Positions 52,177 through 59,775 of a stretch of 64,000 bases of DNA are shown piece by piece. Numbering within the stretch: the first letter of the stretch is position 1; each line of letters begins with the position of its first letter. Source of the DNA: Bradymonadales bacterium. Its GTDB lineage: Bacteria; Myxococcota_A; Bradymonadia; JAFGEP01. The stretch lies in assembly GCA_016931535.1 (NCBI GenBank), contig JAFGEP010000135.1:1-64000 (forward strand), given 5' to 3'. The position numbers were made by a program, and so were the translations under genes. The notes beneath the pieces were generated by a model, which was not told the DNA's origin, did not search any database, and was given only the letters and a program-made list of their open reading frames with translations.

Positions 52177-54477
52177 TCAACGCCGATGCGGAGGGTGTGA
52201 AAACAGCGATATCAGAGCGGTGACGAACAGCAGGAGGCAGCCCCCCGCCAGCAGGGCCATCGACACCGCCGCCTCCCCCTGCAAGGACAGGAGGGATGCC
52301 AGGCCAGACCGGACGACCACCAGGGCGACAAAACCCACCGCGACCAGTCCAAACGGCCCGGCCACCCAGGCGGGTACACGGCGTGGCAGGGCCAGCACGA
52401 TCCCCACAACGGCCAGCACTGCCGGGATGATGTCGAACCAATAGAAGTAGCCGGCCCTCACGCGGACCCAGGCGGATGCATCGAAAGGCAGCGCGAGCGA
52501 GCAGGCCAGACAGCCCGCTGCCAGCAGGAACAAGACAGTTTGCAGCCAACTCCGGACCGTCACCTTGCGATCGGTCTTGGCCACTTCGGGCTCCCGACGG
52601 ACAACGGGAGGGGATAGTGGCTCGACCGCGATCTCCGGCAGCGGTGTGAGATCATCCAGCATCTGGGAGATCCGCCTTTCTCGCGTGATCGGCTCCTCTC
52701 CGACCTGCCTGGCAGCCATCTCGACCGCCGATGGCTCTTCTGTCAACCCGCCGATCGCCTCGGCGGGCGCCTGCTCGGCGAAAAGTGGTGGGCCGGCAAC
52801 GACGGGTTGCTGGAGCGGCGCTGCGATCCGGGGCTCCCGGGGCGAGAAAGGGGTATCCCTCCGCCCTTCGGGAGGTGAGGCCGAGGCGGCCTTTGGAAGC
52901 GGCGAACCGCCCGTCACGGCCTGTTGACCGATAGCCCCCGGCTGCTCCTTGGTCTTGTCGATCGGACGTCCCGGCAACCTCCACAGGTCTGCCGCGTCGG
53001 TGTCGCTGGTCCGCTGGTGATCGCCCGAGGAAAAAGCGGCGGTGGTCGCTTCCGCGAAGGGGAACACCTCGCCGATATCCAGATGAAGAGGATCCATTTC
53101 ACCGGCCGGCCACCGAGCCGGCGAGCTCTCTCTTGGCTGGAATTCACCGCCGGGCGACTCGGCGGCCTCGGTTGCTGGAAAAGGAAACACGTCGCTCACA
53201 TCCAGCCGCACGGTGACAGGAAGCTCCGCTTCATCCAGGGGGGGTAGAGGGATGACACCCGATGGAGGTTTCCAATCGAATCCCGCCTCCTGGTCTTCCG
53301 TCTCGAAGCGTTCCCTCAGGCCCGGGGCTGGCGGCCCACCCCGTCGCTCCTCTGCTGCCTTGAAGCTTGCCGGAGAGACCGGTGGGATCGCTCGTGAGGG
53401 GGGGACGGGTGGTTGTCGAGCTGGTCGGTCTTGCTCATCGATCCGGGCAGCCAGCGGTTCCATCAAGGGCATCCCCATGATGGTCCTGGCCCCTGCCTGG
53501 GGTGTGAGGCCGCCTGGTTCCTCCCCCCCGTCATGCACCATCTGGCCCAGGCGAGGGGTCGGATCGGCTTGTCGGATGGAACCGGCATAGATCTCCGACT
53601 CGGCCTTGAGAAGTCCGAGCCCCAGCTCGGCAGCCTGCATACCGAAGAGGGTCTTGGAGGGTTGTCGCTCCGGTGGGCGGTCCGCCAGGTGTCGGGCACT
53701 GTCGGGTGGGGGGGGAACGGCGGGGATCCCTCGATCAGAGACCTCTTCTGGGTGCGCCGGAGAAGGTGGCGATGGTGGCTGGAACAGCTGCTTGGTGGTG
53801 GGCAACCCCGATGCGGTCTTGCGGATTCCTGCTGCAGGGGCGGACTGTAGTTGGTGTCCCGACGCCGAGAGGGCCGGCATATTGGGGACTGTTGCGACAG
53901 TGTCATCATCCACGGCCGACTCCGCCGGTGGCGGGCTTACCCCATGTGCTGCGACACCGGGCATACCAGCGACGGTCTGGTGGCCACGATCAGCGGGTCC
54001 AACCGATCGCAGCGGTTCGGTTCGATGACCGATGGTCGCCGGTGGCGAGGCGGGGGATGCCGGGATGGGTTCGGATTGCTCCTCCGCCTCGACCCGGACG
54101 ATCGCCATGCCGAAAGCGGTTTCCCTGGGGTTGAAGCGTTCTTCCGTGCCGGGCTCAGCCTGGAGAGCAGGATGGGGAAGGACCGGATTGCTGGGGGAGG
54201 TGGGCTCGAGTTCGCGAACGGCTGGCATACCGTACATGGTTCGCCGCCCGCCGCTGCCCTGACCACCCTCTTGTGGGGTGTGGAGTTGTGGCCCCGGTGA
54301 GGACTTGGAGGGAACGGCGGCTTGGGGAGGGGGCGACTCCCTGTGCTGCTGTGGTAGCTTCGGAGTCTTGAATGTCGCCTCCTCCTCCACCGGACTGTCG
54401 GCGAGCAGTCGACCGCAGGAACCGCAGTGGCGGCTTCCAGTCCGGTTGAGCATCCTACAACTGGGGCACCGAATCAC
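52177..54477 (-). CDS. Zinc-ribbon membrane protein with repeated T-x-x-G-M motifs
   Basis: This protein has 766 residues from a GTG at 54477. Residues 4-21 form a zinc ribbon (CPSC...CGSC). Residues 25-630 are Pro/Ala/Glu-rich and probably disordered, and carry a short motif many times: RRTMYGMP (Thr80), RETAFGMA (Thr120), HQTVAGMP (Thr168), ATVPNMP (Thr196, degenerate), RKTASGLP (Thr221), SKTLFGMQ (Thr276) and ARTIMGMP (Thr332). A second motif, LDVSDVFPFP/LDIGEVFPFA, occurs twice (near 425-434 and 466-475). Four hydrophobic segments near 640-760 anchor the C-terminus. The Thr motif suggests phosphorylation by a Ser/Thr kinase with binding by FHA domains, an inference. Confidence 0.75.
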   Translation of the reverse strand: MIRCPSCRMLNRTGSRHCGSCGRLLADSPVEEEATFKTPKLPQQHRESPPPQAAVPSKSSPGPQLHTPQEGGQGSGGRRTMYGMPAVRELEPTSPSNPVLPHPALQAEPGTEERFNPRETAFGMAIVRVEAEEQSEPIPASPASPPATIGHRTEPLRSVGPADRGHQTVAGMPGVAAHGVSPPPAESAVDDDTVATVPNMPALSASGHQLQSAPAAGIRKTASGLPTTKQLFQPPSPPSPAHPEEVSDRGIPAVPPPPDSARHLADRPPERQPSKTLFGMQAAELGLGLLKAESEIYAGSIRQADPTPRLGQMVHDGGEEPGGLTPQAGARTIMGMPLMEPLAARIDEQDRPARQPPVPPSRAIPPVSPASFKAAEERRGGPPAPGLRERFETEDQEAGFDWKPPSGVIPLPPLDEAELPVTVRLDVSDVFPFPATEAAESPGGEFQPRESSPARWPAGEMDPLHLDIGEVFPFAEATTAAFSSGDHQRTSDTDAADLWRLPGRPIDKTKEQPGAIGQQAVTGGSPLPKAASASPPEGRRDTPFSPREPRIAAPLQQPVVAGPPLFAEQAPAEAIGGLTEEPSAVEMAARQVGEEPITRERRISQMLDDLTPLPEIAVEPLSPPVVRREPEVAKTDRKVTVRSWLQTVLFLLAAGCLACSLALPFDASAWVRVRAGYFYWFDIIPAVLAVVGIVLALPRRVPAWVAGPFGLVAVGFVALVVVRSGLASLLSLQGEAAVSMALLAGGCLLLFVTALISLFSHPPHRR

Positions 54478-54502
54478 GTGGTCGCACCGTTATTGGAAAG
54501 GT

Positions 54503-54515
54503 GGTAGCGGCTACC
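54503..54515. repeat. Perfect 6-1-6 inverted repeat GGTAGC-G-GCTACC
   Basis: GGTAGC (54503-54508) and GCTACC (54510-54515) are exact reverse complements around one base, in the divergent region between the zinc-ribbon gene and the cNMP-type gene. It could be an operator. A similar half-site recurs upstream of the PilZ gene. Confidence 0.5.
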
Positions 54516-54538
54516 TGTTGCCCATCTTGATATGGTAC

Positions 54539-54566
54539 ATTAGTCCTCGAATCGGCGTCCTGTCAA
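54539..54566 (-). promoter_or_regulatory. Candidate promoter of the zinc-ribbon gene
   Basis: On the minus strand a perfect TTGACA (complement of 54561-54566) is followed after 16 bp by ACTAAT (complement of 54539-54544), about 60 bp upstream of the GTG at 54477. Confidence 0.5.
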
Positions 54567-54682
54567 CGAGCCGACAGCCAGCTTTCGACCCCACCGGGCA
54601 GGCGGCCTCGGTTTTACCTGACTCCGATCGCTGAGCCGGCCGTGCGGTTTCTTTTCGCCGGAGGTTCTGCTTGGGATCTTGA

Positions 54683-55963
54683 ATGGAACGACCTCACGCC
54701 AGCTCCGCCCCCCTGCTACCGGCCATCGAGAGAGTGCGGGATCTTGGGGATCTGGGGCAAGCGTTGGCGCTCGTCGCCGACAAGCTGCCGGACTGCGTAA
54801 GGTGTCCCGGCTTTCAGCAGCAACTGGGGCGGTTGCTGGAGGAGGCCAACGAGATTCCGCTGGCGATCGAGGTCTATCAGCAGTTGGCCCCACTGGCCCT
54901 GGCCAGCAATCGACCCCTGATCGCTCTGGATGCGATCGGTCGACTACACCGCCTCTCCCAGGCCGTCGACACGCTGCTCGACAGGCTGTCAGGCGCCTAC
55001 TCCTCCAGCTCAGAACGCCTCATACCAGGGACTGTACCCAGGACAGCCGGTTGCCTGCTCACACGGCAGCTCGAACTGCGGTCCAGTTCCGTTGGGGATG
55101 AGCAGTTCCTGGCACAGGTGAGTTCGAGCTGCTCGCAATCGACCGACACAGGGAACGATCCAGCGGAGGGGATCGGGTTCTCCCCCATTCCCATCCTCTC
55201 CGACCTGGACACCGAGGAGTTCAGGCAGGTCAGCCTGGCACTGGTTCCGACCCCCTGTCAAAAGGGAGAGATCCTCATACAGGTGGGTGAGCAGTGGCGG
55301 GGGGTGTGGTGGTTCGACGAAAGCGAGCTGGCCGTTGCCTCACCTTACCGCGGTACCGAGATCATCGAGGGATCTCACCTGGTGCTCGGGTTGGAGTCGC
55401 TCTACCAGATCCCATCCGAGGCCACCATCACCAACCGGCGGACCGCACAGGCCCTGTTCCTCCCCTCCCAGCAGCTCATGGCGTTGATGCAGGGCTCTCA
55501 GCCTCCAGGACTGGCCTTTCAGCGAGCCTACCATCGGGGCGAGATCCACCACACCATTGCCCGCTGCCACCTGTTCCCAGGCCTCTCCAAGGAGGATCAC
55601 CTGGCCATCATGTCCCGTGTCAGCGGCCACCAGCTATCCAAGGGTACCACCTTCGTGACCCAGGGACGTCCCTCGAACGGCATGTTCATCCTGGTCCGAG
55701 GACAGGCCTCTTTGACGATTTCCCGGGCAAAGAGCCACCAGCAAATCGCCGAGCTCTCCACCGGCGATGTCACCGGTCTACTCGGGATCGGACCCGGTGA
55801 AAGCTCACCCTGCTCGGCCGTCGCCCAGAGCGAACTCCACGTACTGTTTCTGGATGTGGACAGTCTTCGTTGGATTATTCAACATCATCCCGCCATCGGT
55901 GGGGCTGTCGAGATGCTGCAACGGGAGCTGGCCGGCCAGATCCTGCTGGCCCTCAGTGGATGA
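54683..55963 (+). CDS. Protein with two cNMP-binding-like domains and no DNA-binding domain
   Basis: This protein has 426 residues. The N-terminal 150 are helical (GRLLEEANEIPLAIEVYQQLAPL). Two double-stranded beta-helix domains of the cNMP type follow. The first (about 170-270, LSDLDTEEFRQVSLALVPTP, KGEILIQVGE) is degenerate. The second (about 285-410) is better kept: LFPGLSKEDHLAIMSRVSG, KGTTFVTQGRPSNGMFILVRG, and LSTGDVTGLLGI. The phosphate-binding cassette does not follow the usual GE-x-A-L...R-x-A pattern, so it may not bind cAMP. No helix-turn-helix is seen, so it is not a CRP-type activator; a regulatory or adaptor role is likely. It converges on and overlaps the PilZ gene by 11 bp. 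Confidence 0.75.
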   Translation: MERPHASSAPLLPAIERVRDLGDLGQALALVADKLPDCVRCPGFQQQLGRLLEEANEIPLAIEVYQQLAPLALASNRPLIALDAIGRLHRLSQAVDTLLDRLSGAYSSSSERLIPGTVPRTAGCLLTRQLELRSSSVGDEQFLAQVSSSCSQSTDTGNDPAEGIGFSPIPILSDLDTEEFRQVSLALVPTPCQKGEILIQVGEQWRGVWWFDESELAVASPYRGTEIIEGSHLVLGLESLYQIPSEATITNRRTAQALFLPSQQLMALMQGSQPPGLAFQRAYHRGEIHHTIARCHLFPGLSKEDHLAIMSRVSGHQLSKGTTFVTQGRPSNGMFILVRGQASLTISRAKSHQQIAELSTGDVTGLLGIGPGESSPCSAVAQSELHVLFLDVDSLRWIIQHHPAIGGAVEMLQRELAGQILLALSG

Positions 55964-56288
55964 CCCGTCTATTGCCAGGGCGGTCGATGAACGTCCGCAA
56001 CTTCCGGCTTGAACGACGGTCCATGTCCAAAAACTGGATGCCCAGAATTCCACCCTCCTTCGCCTCGTACACACATTGACCACTGGCGAAGAGGACCTCC
56101 GGATCACCCGGCAACTGAAACTCCAGGTCCACCCGCTCGTATGGCAGACAGCGAGGCGGAATGACGCGGTGGAGCCTGATCCCGCCCAGGCTGATGTTCT
56201 TTGCCCGCGCCAGTACAGGAAAACCGTCCTGGTACACGTTCAAGATGATGTCCACCTTCCTGCGGCCCTCTGTTCGTCGTTCCAACAT
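55953..56288 (-). CDS. PilZ-domain protein
   Basis: This protein has 111 residues from the ATG at 56288, which has AGAGGA 5 nt upstream. It is a single PilZ domain: ERRTEGRRKVDI at the N-terminus supplies the Arg motif, and NISLGGIRLHR carries the NxSxxG motif that binds cyclic di-GMP. LPYERVDLEFQLPG and GILGIQFLDMD complete the fold. It is cytoplasmic. An ordinary PilZ adapter like this responds to c-di-GMP and acts on motility, secretion or transcription partners. The 3' end overlaps the double cNMP-type gene on the other strand by 11 bp. Confidence 0.88.
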   Translation of the reverse strand: MLERRTEGRRKVDIILNVYQDGFPVLARAKNISLGGIRLHRVIPPRCLPYERVDLEFQLPGDPEVLFASGQCVYEAKEGGILGIQFLDMDRRSSRKLRTFIDRPGNRRVIH

Positions 56289-56343
56289 GGTTGTCCTCTC
56301 TGTCGATGGAGGCGGGCCCAGCCATGGGGCCGGTCGCCACACC

Positions 56344-56379
56344 GTAGGTAGCATTATTGGCTACATATACCTACATCAA
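56344..56379 (-). promoter_or_regulatory. Nested palindromes over a candidate PilZ promoter
   Basis: GTAGGTA (56344-56350) and TACCTAC (56368-56374) form a 7-bp inverted repeat, and inside it GTAGC (56348-56352) pairs with GCTAC (56360-56364). On the minus strand these surround AATAAT (complement of 56353-56358), a near-consensus -10, with TTGATG (complement of 56374-56379) 15 bp before it. The arrangement looks like an operator over a promoter. Confidence 0.45.
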
Positions 56380-56492
56380 CCATTGGGCCATGAACCGGAT
56401 CGCCTGTCAAGAATCGGAGGAGTGACCTGCGATAGTGCAGGAGAAGGTGCCAGCGGGTGGAAACAAGAGGGTTCGAGATGGAATCGTTGGCG

Positions 56493-57632
56493 TTATGGGG
56501 CGTAGCAGATCTGGATGCTGCCGTCTTCGTTGATCACGGCCTGGACGTGGTCGTCGCCGGCGCCATCGAAGGGGGCGGTCTCGTCGTCTTCATGGTTGGT
56601 GGTGTAGTAGTGGTTGGCACTGACGTACTGCAGCAGCCTGGAGACGATGGTCGAGCTGGGCAAGTTGGTTGAGCCAAACAGGCGGGTACCCGACTGGACG
56701 ACAGCGAAGCGGAGGCTTTGATCGACGTCGGCAAAGATGTGGTCGAGGAACGCGGTGGAGGTGGAGGTGGTGCTGCCGTGGTGGCCGACCTTGAGGATAT
56801 TGGCGCGCAAATCGGGCATGGCGTTGATGATGTCGGGCTCCATCTCGGTCTGCACGTCGGCCATCAGCAGGATGGTGCGGAACTGGTAGGTGAGAGCCAG
56901 CGCGATCGAGGTGTTGTTGATCTGGTCGTAGCGATCTTCCCCGGCCTGCAGCTGCTCGTCGGAGTTGAGCACGACGGTCTCGATCTCGGAGCCGAAGATG
57001 GAGGTGGTCTCGAAGAGGTCGCCGACCAGGGTGCCCACCAGGGGGCGATAGAGGACCCCACCGGTTTCGGCGATCTCTTCTGCGGCTCTCTGGAGGTAGC
57101 TGGTGTAGTACCAGGCGGAGCTGTCGTCGAAACCGGGATCGAGGATGTTGTGCACCAGGTAGTTGTCCATGATCACCGTTGCGCCGCCGTAGTGGTCGGC
57201 ATGAGCGTGGGTGATGACCAGGTAGTCGATGAGGCTTCCGGGAGGAAAGCCGTATCTGGTGAGGTAGTCCACCAGGATCTGTGCGTTGTCCGCCTCGCCG
57301 GTATCGATCAGGATATGGTAGCCTTCTCGTTCGCCGTTGCCATCGATGTTGTCGGTGGGGGTTTCGATCCAGATGGAGTCCCCCTGGCCGATGTCGATGA
57401 AGTGGATTCGCAGGGTGCCGTCCTCCTTGGTGAGGCCGCTGAGGCAACGGATTCCCTCTCCCTCGGGGGCCTGTCCGCTTCCGGTGAGCTGGATCTCCGG
57501 ATCCTCGAGGTTCAGACAGGAAGCCAGAAGGAGCGACAACAGGCCCGTCAGAATGGCCGGCAGCGGATCGATCCGTCCGGGAGACGAGGGCTGGAAAAGG
57601 GGATCTGGCGATGGGATGGTGACTGCTTTCAT
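56493..57632 (-). CDS. Metallo-beta-lactamase-fold lipoprotein (ComEC C-terminal type)
   Basis: This protein has 379 residues from the ATG at 57632, chosen because the frame then begins a lipoprotein signal (AILTGLLSLLLASC). The mature part is a metallo-beta-lactamase fold of the ComEC class: LRIHFIDIGQGDSIWIETP, then ILIDTGEADNAQ, DYLVITHAHADHYGGATV near 135-150 as the first metal motif, TILLMADVQTEME, and ILKVGHHGSTTSTSTAFLDH. It is probably a surface-attached hydrolase, perhaps a nuclease or phosphodiesterase; the substrate is not known. The gene is divergent from the methyltransferase. Confidence 0.87.
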   Translation of the reverse strand: MKAVTIPSPDPLFQPSSPGRIDPLPAILTGLLSLLLASCLNLEDPEIQLTGSGQAPEGEGIRCLSGLTKEDGTLRIHFIDIGQGDSIWIETPTDNIDGNGEREGYHILIDTGEADNAQILVDYLTRYGFPPGSLIDYLVITHAHADHYGGATVIMDNYLVHNILDPGFDDSSAWYYTSYLQRAAEEIAETGGVLYRPLVGTLVGDLFETTSIFGSEIETVVLNSDEQLQAGEDRYDQINNTSIALALTYQFRTILLMADVQTEMEPDIINAMPDLRANILKVGHHGSTTSTSTAFLDHIFADVDQSLRFAVVQSGTRLFGSTNLPSSTIVSRLLQYVSANHYYTTNHEDDETAPFDGAGDDHVQAVINEDGSIQICYAP

Positions 57633-57669
57633 GGCCCCCATTGTAACGGACTTGTGGACAAAAACCAGA

Positions 57670-57703
57670 GGTGGTAACCACCGGCTCACCGTGACGAGGT
57701 CAC
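57670..57703. repeat. Two inverted repeats in a 94-bp divergent intergenic region
   Basis: GGTGGT-A-ACCACC (57670-57682) and GTGAC-GAG-GTCAC (57691-57703) lie between the MBL lipoprotein and the methyltransferase. Either could be an operator for both. No convincing -10/-35 pair was found; a TACAAT box on the minus strand (complement of 57640-57645) would make the lipoprotein message leaderless. Confidence 0.5.
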
Positions 57704-57726
57704 CTGTCTTGACCCATGGGGCGGCA

Positions 57727-58563
57727 ATGATATCCGAGCAACATCTGGCGCTGTTGATTTGCCCGTCGTGCGGGGCCTCAGGCATCACCCTCGGTGGACG
57801 GCGCGATCCGGCGCTCGAATGTGGGGCCTGCGGGGTCGGTTACCCCATTGTGTCCGGGATCGCAGATCTGACCCCTCGTCCTTCGGGCAAGCCGGTCAGG
57901 CACTACCGGACAGAGGCGCTCTACGATGTGATCGCCCGCTGGTACGATGTGGCCGCACCGCTGATGAGCTTGTTTATCTGGGGTTGCCCGCCGTTGCGAT
58001 ACATCGACTGGTCTCATCGGGCGGTAGGACGGGCCATGGGAGGGCGGCTACTGGTTCATCCTGTGGGGACCGGCCTGTTGCTGAAGCATGTCTATTCGAT
58101 CCACACCCAGTACCCCATCGTGGCCACGGACTACAGCTGGCGGATGCTGCGGCAAGCGCAGATCCGCTTTGAAAAGGCGGGGATGGACAACGTGGTGTTG
58201 GTCCGATCGGAACCGGAGCACCTTCCCTTCGCCCCCGACAGCTTTCGGGCGGTGATGTCCATGAACGGTCTGAACGGGTTCTACGATCGGGCCAAGGCGA
58301 TGGCGGAGATGTCCCGCGTGCTGGAGCCAAAGGGGACGGTTGTCGGTGCTACCCTGTGCCGAGGGTTGGAGCGCACGGCCGACCTGTTCTTGGAGCGGTA
58401 CGAGCGGTGGGGGATCTACCCGATCTTGCGCAGTCGTTCCTACCTGGTCAAAGAGCTGCAAGAGGCGTTCGAGGGGAGCCGGGTCCGCTACGAGACGCAT
58501 GGCGCGGTGGTGTTTTTTCTGGTCGATCGGAGCTTGCCCCCGGTCGAACGACCCCCCAGCTAG
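57727..58563 (+). CDS. SAM-dependent methyltransferase with Trm112-like zinc ribbon
   Basis: This protein has 278 residues from the ATG at 57727, where the Trm112-like ribbon begins (LALLICPSCGAS...LECGACGVGYPIVSGIADLTP). Residues about 60-270 are a class I methyltransferase: a degenerate glycine-rich motif (GRLLVHPVGTGLLLK), IVATDYSWRMLRQAQIRFE, and VRSEPEHLPFAPDSFRAVMSMNGLNGFYD. It looks like the UbiE/Methyltransf_11 kind, which act on small lipids or quinones; the substrate is not known. It is cytoplasmic and divergent from the MBL lipoprotein. Confidence 0.85.
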   Translation: MISEQHLALLICPSCGASGITLGGRRDPALECGACGVGYPIVSGIADLTPRPSGKPVRHYRTEALYDVIARWYDVAAPLMSLFIWGCPPLRYIDWSHRAVGRAMGGRLLVHPVGTGLLLKHVYSIHTQYPIVATDYSWRMLRQAQIRFEKAGMDNVVLVRSEPEHLPFAPDSFRAVMSMNGLNGFYDRAKAMAEMSRVLEPKGTVVGATLCRGLERTADLFLERYERWGIYPILRSRSYLVKELQEAFEGSRVRYETHGAVVFFLVDRSLPPVERPPS

Positions 58564-58641
58564 AGACGGGGGATCGGGGCTTGACCAAGGTTGTCCGGGA
58601 GACCCGACGTCTTCTGGATCTCGGCGAGAGGGACCGGAAAG

Positions 58642-59760
58642 TCAAGGCAGGATGATCCCTCCGGGGCTGGTCTTCGGGCCGTCTGGTGATCCGACGTCCC
58701 CGCGGATGAACAGGTGCTCCAGGTAGGTCTCCAGGAAGTTGCGAAGCTGGAGCTCGCGTCGTTCGGTGCTGGCCGCGGTGACGGTCTGGCGCAACGTCTT
58801 GGCGATGGAAGCGCTTCCGCCGAGGAACAGGTAGTAGGCGGCATCCAGCATGATCTCGACCAGGGTTTCCGCTCCCCACGACGCCATCTGCTGATCGACG
58901 GCAGCCTGGATCAGATCCCGATAGCGCGCGGCTTGCTGGGACTCGGAGAGGACCAGGGGGCTGTCGGCAGCTTCTCGCATGTTGCGGGCCAGGGTGTCGA
59001 AGATCCGGTCATCGGCCAGGGGTCGCAGGGCCTCGACCGTCTGGAACAGCAGCATTTCGTCCGCCTCGGCCACCGCATCCAGGTCGAGGTCGGCAACCGG
59101 ATGAGATGGAGGCTGTTGGGGCCATAAAAGCCGTGAACAGAGCTCCCGATCCACCTCCTGGCCGATGCGCCCGCTGCGGACGAAGGTGCCCATCTCCCAG
59201 AGCTTGCGCTGGAGCAGGGGGGCATCGGCGATGACCCATCCCTGAGGGGTTGACGCGGCGAGCTTGCTGGTCAATCCCCTGACCATGGCGTTCCAGTGGG
59301 AATGGCTGGTCTCTTCGGCCGACAGGATGGCGAGGCCGTGATCCCGGTGAAAGGCCGCCTTGACCAGGAGGTATGCTTGTCCCATGGTGTGGGGGAAATA
59401 GAAAAGGCGTTCGCCATTCAGCTCCGGTTGGGACATCAGGATGGGGCGTTTCTGCTCCGGCTGGGGGCGGGTGAGCTCGATGGCCGGAGGGCGGGTGCGA
59501 ACCGCGGGGACTGGAACGCCTCGCTTCTCCAGGCGAAAGAGCGCCTGAGTGACGATCTTGCGCCGCTCCTTGCCCGACACGCAGGAGTACAGTGTGCCCA
59601 GCAGGTCGGCTTCCTCGCTGCGGACCAGGTGATCGGCGAAACCCTTCAACTCCGCCGGGGTACAAGGAGGTATGGCGCCCTCCTCGAGGGACTGCTTGAG
59701 CTCCGCCAACCGCTGATCGCTCAGCGCGGCGCGTGGCGGATACTTCTTCTTGTCAGCCAT
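58642..59760 (-). CDS. Conserved-looking protein of unknown function
   Basis: This 372-residue, mainly helical protein has no signal peptide. The N-terminus is basic (ADKKKYPPRAALSDQRLAEL). Possible small-protein-interaction regions include ELKGFADHLVRSEEADLLG and VDQQMASWGAETLVEIMLDA. The C-terminus carries an RRELQLRNFLETYLEHLFI stretch. I do not recognise the family, and nothing in the sequence points to a catalytic role. It follows the sulfatase-type lipoprotein gene by 15 bp and is probably in its operon, so it may act on the same pathway. Confidence 0.65.
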   Translation of the reverse strand: MADKKKYPPRAALSDQRLAELKQSLEEGAIPPCTPAELKGFADHLVRSEEADLLGTLYSCVSGKERRKIVTQALFRLEKRGVPVPAVRTRPPAIELTRPQPEQKRPILMSQPELNGERLFYFPHTMGQAYLLVKAAFHRDHGLAILSAEETSHSHWNAMVRGLTSKLAASTPQGWVIADAPLLQRKLWEMGTFVRSGRIGQEVDRELCSRLLWPQQPPSHPVADLDLDAVAEADEMLLFQTVEALRPLADDRIFDTLARNMREAADSPLVLSESQQAARYRDLIQAAVDQQMASWGAETLVEIMLDAAYYLFLGGSASIAKTLRQTVTAASTERRELQLRNFLETYLEHLFIRGDVGSPDGPKTSPGGIILP

Positions 59761-59775
59761 GGCGTAGCCGCGATG

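Noticed and set aside
54683..55963. A CRP/FNR transcription factor.
   Set aside because: No C-terminal helix-turn-helix is present, and the cNMP phosphate-binding motif is degenerate, so it cannot be called a DNA-binding regulator.
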